This document shows, piece after piece, positions 58,700-64,000 of a stretch of DNA of 64,000 nucleotides. Both the position numbers and the translations under genes were made by a program. The notes beneath the pieces are model-generated. The model saw only the letters and a list, made by a program, of their open reading frames with translations, did not search any database and was not told the origin of the DNA. Origin of the DNA: a virus; IMG/VR virus record IMGVR_UViG_3300026292_000003, positions 157,644 to 221,643 of that record. One strand, 5' to 3'. Position 1 is the first letter of the stretch, and the number at the start of each line of letters is the position of its first letter.

Positions 58700-59384
58700 C
58701 CATACTAATTTTAAAGAAATAAGATATACTGAATCTGAATGGTTCAGTAATTTTACATTAGGACATGATGAACCAGGTGGCCGTAATTGGTTAGATGAAG
58801 GCGAAAAAGAACTTGGTGGAAATGAACTTGATGTTGAATATCATATTAATAGATACCGTTATAGAGATAATATAGAACCAAACAAAAATATACCTGCGGC
58901 GTTTGGCTGTAGTTATACATTTGGTTATGGAGTTAACAATCCTTGGCCAAAGTTAATAGGCGTAGCTAATTGTGGACAGAATGGTGCTAGTAACGATATG
59001 ATTACTAGACTTGCTATAAGTTATTGTGAAACTTTTAAGCCATCAGAAATATATGTATTATGGACATTTCCACATAGAAGAGAACATATAAACAATGATG
59101 GTGGGTTAGACAAGTATAGAAATATGTCAACAAAAACACTAGACGAAGAATTTAAAAACAAAACTTGGCGTAGTAGTTATTTAGAGTTAAGCAATGATAA
59201 AGCTGATCAATATAACTTTACTAAAAATAAAATATTATTAAATCATTATTGTTCTGTATATAACATTCAACTTAATCAGGCAACAATATTTGATTTTCCA
59301 AAAGATAAATTTCCATTAGCCAGAGATAACGATCATCCAGGTAAAGACTGGCATACTAATTTGGCTGGTCACTTATGCGAGTAG
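58686..59384 (+). CDS. SGNH/GDSL-type hydrolase-like protein
   Basis: 232 residues. AAFGCSYTFGYGV gives block I with Ser76; NCGQNGASNDM gives the Gly and Asn blocks; RDNDHPGKDWHTNLA at the end gives D-x-x-H (Asp214, His217). This order defines SGNH hydrolases, usually esterases or deacylases on lipids or glycans. No signal peptide, so cytosolic. It overlaps the HPG-motif gene by 10 bases; the two are probably used together. Confidence 0.7.
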   Translation: MKLRDHTNFKEIRYTESEWFSNFTLGHDEPGGRNWLDEGEKELGGNELDVEYHINRYRYRDNIEPNKNIPAAFGCSYTFGYGVNNPWPKLIGVANCGQNGASNDMITRLAISYCETFKPSEIYVLWTFPHRREHINNDGGLDKYRNMSTKTLDEEFKNKTWRSSYLELSNDKADQYNFTKNKILLNHYCSVYNIQLNQATIFDFPKDKFPLARDNDHPGKDWHTNLAGHLCE

Positions 59385-60166
59385 ATCCATTTAATAAATG
59401 GTTAGATGAACATAGAAGTATGGGAGGCTATGTAGCTTCTTCATATGTTAATTGGGATATACTAGCTGACCCAGGCGATGATATAGTAAAACTACTAGAA
59501 CAATTCAAAGACCTTCCATTTGATGCAGTAATGGAATTTGCTGAAGCAGATAGATTTGATAATGAAATGGGTTATAGAGATATCTGTGAAGATGCTAGTA
59601 AGTTATTCTTTTTAACAGAGCTAGTGCAATTTAATGAACTATTATATTGCCCACAAATTATACACGAGCCATGGTTTGATAGATATAGAGTGCATCCAGG
59701 TAGTGGAAGATTACAGGCACTTTGGTTATGTGGCTATAACAGTATAAAATGTATATACACACATTTTAATGAACCTGAATTTATTCCACCAGGAGATTGT
59801 TTTGAAATAATAAACAAACGTCAGTTTGATAAAGAAATAATGTTAAGACCAGATCCTATTAAATGGCATTTTGAAGTGTACGAAGCTTTTCCAAAAGAAA
59901 AACAAGAACAAGTATGGACCAAACGTAGGGATAGAGAATGGGAGTGGCATCATACAGAAACAGATAAACCTTGGAAGTTTATGAGGTTTAGTGAAGGTCC
60001 TGATTTTGCACATCATAAAAAGTTATGGAGAAGTTATGCTATTGATGGTTGGCAAGACTTACAACACGATCATATACAAATAGGATCAACAGTTTTTGAG
60101 TTTAATAATAAAGGTAAAGTAAGTAACGTTAAAAGATTTAAAAATATTGGATCAAAATCTTACTAG
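59375..60166 (+). CDS. Unknown protein with HPG-x2-RL-x-A-x-W motif (paralogue of 7262-7951)
   Basis: 263 residues. HEPWFDRYRVHPGSGRLQAL and a later FNEPEFIPPGDCFEI. Shares the HPG-RL-A-W signature with the minus-strand protein at 7262-7951. Rich in Trp/Tyr/His. Cotranslated with the SGNH-like hydrolase and convergent with the minus-strand cassette. No known fold identified. Confidence 0.55.
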   Translation: MRVDPFNKWLDEHRSMGGYVASSYVNWDILADPGDDIVKLLEQFKDLPFDAVMEFAEADRFDNEMGYRDICEDASKLFFLTELVQFNELLYCPQIIHEPWFDRYRVHPGSGRLQALWLCGYNSIKCIYTHFNEPEFIPPGDCFEIINKRQFDKEIMLRPDPIKWHFEVYEAFPKEKQEQVWTKRRDREWEWHHTETDKPWKFMRFSEGPDFAHHKKLWRSYAIDGWQDLQHDHIQIGSTVFEFNNKGKVSNVKRFKNIGSKSY

Positions 60167-60867
60167 AAGTTCAAATACGAAATAGTAACATCATGCTTTA
60201 ATCCCATAAGTGGATCTTTACTATCCCATCTATATCCTTCTAAATGTTTTATATGATTATCAAGTGGTGTGTCTGGTAATGGATTTAAATTCCATTTATT
60301 TTTAAAATGTCCTAGACTTGCAATGTGAGTATCTAGCCCATATTCCCATATAGTCTTTCTAGCTAAAAATACTTCTTCTTTTAATTTCTCTTTTCCATAC
60401 TCGTTGTTTTTATAAAATTCTTTATAGTGTGGATATGGAGTATCTGGTCCGCCTACACTAGTCCACCCAGCAAAACAACCCTCAGGTGGTCTTGTTACAA
60501 TACAAAATTTACTTTCTGGAAATGTATCAATCATCCAATCTATGTTGTATATAAATTGATGGCATCTAACAATATATGTCATAGCAGGATCCCATACAGG
60601 CCATGCTTGAATTATTTCTTCAAATATATCATCTTTTGACATTGTGTTAATGTTATGGAAATTTTTTCCTAGTTCATTACCAGGACCAAAGTAAACACCT
60701 GTATGACGAACATTACCCCATTTGGTATCGTGTTTCAATAGTCTTTCAGGAGTTCTATCTCCTTTGTCAACTTTAAGTTCTGGTATTTCACTTAATACAT
60801 AACTTACTGCACTCCATTTACTACCAGGAGCACCAGTCATCCAAATTACGTTACTGAAGTCTTTCAT
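60163..60867 (-). CDS. Sulfotransferase-like P-loop protein (a)
   Basis: 234 residues, ribosome site AAAGGTGG. VIWMTGAPGSKWSAVSYVLS is a strand-loop-helix with Gly-Ala-Pro-Gly-Ser-Lys, close to a sulfotransferase PAPS loop. SKFCIVTRPPEGCFAGW fits the 3'-phosphate-binding R-P region. The best sulfotransferase candidate of the window. Last gene of the late minus-strand cassette; overlaps the preceding gene by 17 bases. Confidence 0.55.
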   Translation of the reverse strand: MKDFSNVIWMTGAPGSKWSAVSYVLSEIPELKVDKGDRTPERLLKHDTKWGNVRHTGVYFGPGNELGKNFHNINTMSKDDIFEEIIQAWPVWDPAMTYIVRCHQFIYNIDWMIDTFPESKFCIVTRPPEGCFAGWTSVGGPDTPYPHYKEFYKNNEYGKEKLKEEVFLARKTIWEYGLDTHIASLGHFKNKWNLNPLPDTPLDNHIKHLEGYRWDSKDPLMGLKHDVTISYLNF

Positions 60868-61618
60868 TAAGCCACCTTTTGATTTCTTTATAATCTATAT
60901 CTAATGTAGTATTTAAAACACGTTCGTGGTTAACTGTTTTTCTAAAAACACTATTTGAGAACATTTTAGCATATACTTCTTTGGTAAGCATTGGCTCGTA
61001 TTTGTCTTGCCAAAACTTTTTCTTTCTTTCAAATGCCCAAACATCTGCTAGTGTTAAATCTTCTTTTCTACCTTTTAATATTTCTAAGTATTTTAAATAT
61101 TTGTTATCTTCTGGAACTATTCCTTTGTGTCTTACATATGCTGGAAACTCTTTTACTATTTCCATCCATCTTTTTGTTGTTTGTTTAGGATCGTGCAATA
61201 TATTAATAATTAATGCATTAGGAAAATGTTCTAATATTTTACTTGGCATAGTATGAGTACAATAAATTACTCTTTGATCATTATCAAATATATCTTGTCC
61301 ACCATTTTCTACAAACAACTTATCAAACATTTTATAATATTGTTTTTCGTTAGGTATATACTTTTCTACATAATCATGTGTAGGTGGAAGTTTACCTTTG
61401 GGTGTAATTCTATCAAAATGGAATCTGCTTAATTTACGTTGTCTAATATGTTTATCTACTATACCTACGTTCCAAGGATTAATTCCATTCTCTTTACAAC
61501 TATACCAATACATACAAGGCATTGTTGCTAACACTCTAGCTAACTTGTGGCCACTAGCACCTTGTTCAAAACTAATGAATATCCATTTGTCTTTTTCTTT
61601 ACGAACTTTGTCTGCCAT
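60851..61618 (-). CDS. Sulfotransferase-like protein (b)
   Basis: 255 residues from ATG 61618; an ATG at 61636 is also possible. KWIFISFEQGASGHKLARVL has a P-loop-like Glu-Gln-Gly-Ala-Ser-Gly-His-Lys. ALIINILHDPKQTTKRW resembles the R-D/H-D-P 3'-phosphate region of sulfotransferases. A helical C-terminus ends LNERLQ. Donor and acceptor unknown. Confidence 0.5.
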   Translation of the reverse strand: MADKVRKEKDKWIFISFEQGASGHKLARVLATMPCMYWYSCKENGINPWNVGIVDKHIRQRKLSRFHFDRITPKGKLPPTHDYVEKYIPNEKQYYKMFDKLFVENGGQDIFDNDQRVIYCTHTMPSKILEHFPNALIINILHDPKQTTKRWMEIVKEFPAYVRHKGIVPEDNKYLKYLEILKGRKEDLTLADVWAFERKKKFWQDKYEPMLTKEVYAKMFSNSVFRKTVNHERVLNTTLDIDYKEIKRWLNERLQ

Positions 61619-62297
61619 AATACCAATACCTTTCATTGTGGAATTTAACTACATCTCCGGTAGCAAACCACTCGTCGTATACACATATGTCACCTTTGAC
61701 ATATAATTCATCTTCTACAATTTTTGTTTCTGCAAATACTTCATTACCCATTAATGTACAAGTCCTGCCATCTATGTCTAAGTCTTCTGCTTCTGCATTT
61801 GAAGGTGTAAATGTTTCGTTAATAGCTACAGGGCCAACTTCACTCATACCCCAATTTGCTATAAACGTACAACCCTTGTCTACAAACTTATTAATTATAC
61901 TAGCTGGAACTCTATCACTACCACAAGCAATAATCTTTCCGGTTAGATCTATATCAGCCCAACTTTTAGTTCTTGTAATTGCTTCTGCCATACCAGGTGT
62001 TAAATGACTGTGAGTAAAATCTTTAATACTACTGACCCACTTAAATGGGTTAAATGATTCTATATGAACTTGTGCCTTTACTTCTATAGCAGGTAATGTT
62101 TGTGCAAATAACCCACCTGCATGATCCATACTGCATACAGTATAAACTTTGCTATCTTTAGTAATCATCTGTACATCCCTAGCCACTTTGTTTGCTGACT
62201 TAATTTTATCAACAGGTTGATGTATAGGTTTACTAGGACCGGTTGTGCCACTAGTATAAATTGTTGTACCTTCATTTAGAATCTTTATTAAGTTCAT
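61599..62297 (-). CDS. Minimal ANL-superfamily (AMP-binding) core
   Basis: 232 residues, under half a normal acyl-CoA synthetase or adenylation domain. Motif A3 YTSGTTGPSK (14-23), A5 NWGMSE (148-153) and A7 FATGDVV with YGR (211-229) are intact. The N-terminal subdomain of about 150-180 residues and the C-terminal lid with the catalytic A10 Lys are missing. It may bind ATP and an acid but needs a partner for a full reaction, or it does something else. Overlaps both neighbours. Confidence 0.75.
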   Translation of the reverse strand: MNLIKILNEGTTIYTSGTTGPSKPIHQPVDKIKSANKVARDVQMITKDSKVYTVCSMDHAGGLFAQTLPAIEVKAQVHIESFNPFKWVSSIKDFTHSHLTPGMAEAITRTKSWADIDLTGKIIACGSDRVPASIINKFVDKGCTFIANWGMSEVGPVAINETFTPSNAEAEDLDIDGRTCTLMGNEVFAETKIVEDELYVKGDICVYDEWFATGDVVKFHNERYWYYGRQSS

Positions 62298-62562
62298 CTT
62301 TCAATTTTTTCCAATCTGGATGTTGTGGCAAATATTTGTGTAAACCTATTGCCTGGTTAATAACCATTTCTAATAATTTAAAATTAAATAGTGGTGGAAA
62401 TATACCATGTATAATACTAGCAAACGCCATGAATAATTGTTGACCTGCCGCTTTAAATGCAATATACAGATGTATAAAATAATGTATCACAGGATTCTTT
62501 TTTGGTCTTTTATTTAAAGAATCTGCTACTCCTAAATGTTTCCAATCAAACCATTGTTTCAT
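62272..62562 (-). CDS. DUF6356-like membrane protein
   Basis: 96 residues. VIHYFIHLYIAFKAAGQQLF, then MAFASIIHGIFPPLF resembles DUF6356-type proteins (H-x5-A-x2-HAxFPFLF). One or two membrane helices, His-rich ends. Probably anchors the cassette at the membrane. Overlaps the GNAT-like gene by 17 bases and the ANL gene by 26. Confidence 0.6.
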   Translation of the reverse strand: MKQWFDWKHLGVADSLNKRPKKNPVIHYFIHLYIAFKAAGQQLFMAFASIIHGIFPPLFNFKLLEMVINQAIGLHKYLPQHPDWKKLKDELNKDSK

Positions 62563-63058
62563 AATACTTTTCTATGTTAAGTTTCCATACTGATTGACGT
62601 TGTCCGTATATTTCTTCTTCAGTAAAGAAATCAACTACTCCTTGTTTTTCTAATAAATGAAATAGTTTATCTGTTCTATTCATTTTTCCACTTGCATCAT
62701 TTTCTACGTTTGTAGTAATATATGCAGGTTGTTTATCTGAGCTTCCTGCCCATTTTAATTGTTCTGGTAATATCCATTTCCACGGAATACTAGTCATATG
62801 TTTTTTACTTAATCCGTGTTGAGCAGGCATAGTTTGAACTCCTCTAAAAAGCATTCTATGTCCATCATGAAACTTATGACAACCTGCCATTGCAACTATA
62901 ATATCGTTATGATAAGCCGCCCACCATTCACCTTGGTGTTTTTTACACCAATCGTATTTCATTGCTTCTAAGTTGGCATTATTAAGGTAGCCCATATCTT
63001 CGCAGATATAACCAAAGAATTCTATATCTCTTTTTCCAGGATCTATTTTTACTAGCAT
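62546..63058 (-). CDS. GNAT-like protein, first gene of minus-strand cassette
   Basis: 170 residues. EWWAAYHNDIIVAMAGCHKF, then RMLFRGVQTMPAQH and PAYITTNVENDASGKMNRTD, and KLFHLLEKQGVVDF; the order fits phage GNAT proteins. The acetyl-CoA loop is not canonical, so activity is uncertain. Late promoter on the minus strand at 63082-63089. Confidence 0.5.
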   Translation of the reverse strand: MLVKIDPGKRDIEFFGYICEDMGYLNNANLEAMKYDWCKKHQGEWWAAYHNDIIVAMAGCHKFHDGHRMLFRGVQTMPAQHGLSKKHMTSIPWKWILPEQLKWAGSSDKQPAYITTNVENDASGKMNRTDKLFHLLEKQGVVDFFTEEEIYGQRQSVWKLNIEKYYETMV

Positions 63059-63081
63059 TGTTCTATAATTATATACATACT

Positions 63082-63089
63082 TATTTATC
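63082..63089 (-). promoter_or_regulatory. Late promoter GATAAATA (minus strand)
   Basis: 23 bases before ATG 63058; drives the five-gene cassette down to 60163. Confidence 0.7.
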
Positions 63090-63114
63090 TGTCAATGATT
63101 GATTGACATTATGT

Positions 63115-63122
63115 GATAAATA
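63115..63122 (+). promoter_or_regulatory. Late promoter GATAAATA
   Basis: Divergent from the minus-strand promoter at 63082; drives ATG 63173, whose leader has AAAGGAG. Confidence 0.7.
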
Positions 63123-63172
63123 GTATAGTATATACAAAATGTACCAGATAGGTGCATAAAGGAGAAATTAAA

Positions 63173-63448
63173 ATGGCTTTCGTAAAAACTGCAGACTTGG
63201 TAACCAAGAACGATAATACCTATGCAACTACAGATGAATTTAAAGCTGAGCATGGTTTACTAGGTACGGAAAATACCAATTATATTACTGACAGTAGCAT
63301 TACTTTAAATGATGCTGGTACTGGTGTTAGAATAGTTTTAACCTATGTTGATGAAGCAACTGCTGATGCACATAGAGCGGCATTTGCTGATGAGATCGCG
63401 GCAAAGAATTACGATGTTACAATCGTATCTGAAGAAACTACTGAATAA
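63173..63448 (+). CDS. Small late protein, possible virion component
   Basis: 91 residues from ATG 63173 (AAAGGAG). MAFVKTADLVTKNDNTYATT, then ITLNDAGTGVRIVLTYVDEA and an Ala-rich helix. Relatively GC-rich codons, like the gene at 25828, suggesting high expression. No family recognised. Confidence 0.6.
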   Translation: MAFVKTADLVTKNDNTYATTDEFKAEHGLLGTENTNYITDSSITLNDAGTGVRIVLTYVDEATADAHRAAFADEIAAKNYDVTIVSEETTE

Positions 63449-63465
63449 TATATTTGGTAGTTTAA

Positions 63466-64000
63466 ATGATGAAGTTAAGTAATACACAGAAGCTTCTATC
63501 AATTCATGCATTTTGTCACTTGATGTTAATACCAGCATTCATCTACGGCAATATATGGCTATTCGTTGCAAGTTTCATATGGTGGCAATGGATAGCGGCG
63601 ACATCAATTAGTGCAGGTTATCATAGATATTTTAGTCACAAATCTTTCAAGGCATCTGCATGGTATGAAATATATGCACAAATCTTAGGATTATTTGCTA
63701 ACCCTGGTCCTGTATTAACTTGGGCGGCAACTCATAGAATGCATCACACATATGTAGATTCAGACAAAGATCCACATAGCCCTACTATAAAAGGATTCCT
63801 AAAAGTTTATTGTAGTGCTTGGGGTGATGATGTAAAAATAGAACGAAGAATGTTAAAAGGATTGAATGCTCCTAGCATAAAATTTTTTCATAAAAATTAT
63901 TTTACGTTAATATTTTTATTACCTACATTCTTATTCTTAATCAATCCTATGTTATTTTTATTTGGTTGGTGCGTTCCGGTTGTGTTTGCTTTTCATGGAT
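63466..64000 (+). CDS. Acyl-lipid/acyl-CoA fatty acid desaturase (cut by window end)
   Basis: 178 residues seen. Membrane segments (HAFCHLMLIPAFIYG; WLFVASFIWWQWIA) and two of the three di-iron histidine boxes: HRYFSH (H-x4-H) and HRMHH (H-x2-HH). Delta-9 type by order. Introduces a double bond in membrane fatty acids with O2. The third His box lies beyond the end. Start ATG-ATG at 63466; cotranscribed with 63173. Could change host membrane fluidity. Confidence 0.9.
   Translation, partial: MMKLSNTQKLLSIHAFCHLMLIPAFIYGNIWLFVASFIWWQWIAATSISAGYHRYFSHKSFKASAWYEIYAQILGLFANPGPVLTWAATHRMHHTYVDSDKDPHSPTIKGFLKVYCSAWGDDVKIERRMLKGLNAPSIKFFHKNYFTLIFLLPTFLFLINPMLFLFGWCVPVVFAFHG

Overview
The window looks like part of an AT-rich, T4-like marine myovirus genome. 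The direct evidence is a family B DNA polymerase of the T4 gp43 type, a T4 DsbA-like late regulator, PhoH, UV-damage endonuclease, a modular tail fibre, a lysis set, and about sixteen copies of a T4-style late promoter written here as NATAAATA (usually GATAAATA). No host housekeeping block, rRNA or integrase is seen. The host is probably a marine alphaproteobacterium such as SAR11. The main reason is a permuted, two-piece tmRNA whose tag (AEDNFAIAA) resembles alphaproteobacterial tags. This host call is inference.

Layout. 1-4.6 kb: end of GMP reductase, a possible structured leader RNA with a run of very small genes, a T4-ligase homologue without catalytic residues, a class 3 lipase, a mini MscS-like protein, peroxiredoxin and a GNAT. 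4.6-10.4 kb: tmRNA, an outer-membrane-barrel-like protein, a Rieske-oxygenase homologue, tRNA-Arg(ACG), a SpeD homologue, two unknown minus-strand genes, tRNA-Arg(UCU) and tRNA-Leu(UAA). 10.4-17.7 kb: small proteins, holin candidate, M15 endolysin, two tandem radical SAM enzymes, a possible sulfotransferase, a HAD nucleotidase and PhoH. 17.8-23.3 kb: a late operon with IF-1, a spanin pair, DnaJ and a ClpA-type unfoldase. 23.3-29.4 kb: virion proteins including the tail fibre, a RyR-domain protein, a radical SAM enzyme and UvsE.

29.4-49.5 kb: a long plus-strand array. At least ten otherwise unrelated proteins there begin with the same short leader (M-K/R-I/V/L-x-E/D/Q-I/V/L...), which looks like the T4 capsid-targeting sequence. 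They include a nucleotidyltransferase, a HAD phosphatase, a PD-(D/E)XK-like nuclease and a 941-residue possible polyprotein. I infer that this is a set of proteins packaged in the capsid. Two radical SAM enzymes, a DUF3307 membrane protein, GNAT, 2OG oxygenase and nitroreductase are interspersed. 49.5-60.2 kb: DsbA, another radical SAM enzyme, DNA polymerase, two secreted wall hydrolases, many small early-type genes and an SGNH hydrolase. 60.2-63.1 kb: a minus-strand late cassette of GNAT, DUF6356-like membrane protein, a minimal AMP-binding (ANL) core and two sulfotransferase-like proteins. The window ends inside a fatty acid desaturase.

Two expression modes are visible. Consensus sigma70 promoters (TTGACA/T, mostly 17 bp, TATAAT-like) drive small genes, tRNAs and tmRNA. 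NATAAATA drives late operons. At five genes the late element lies exactly five bases before the start codon, which predicts leaderless mRNAs. Together with phage-borne IF-1, tmRNA, tRNAs, DnaJ and ClpA, this suggests strong phage control of translation and protein turnover.
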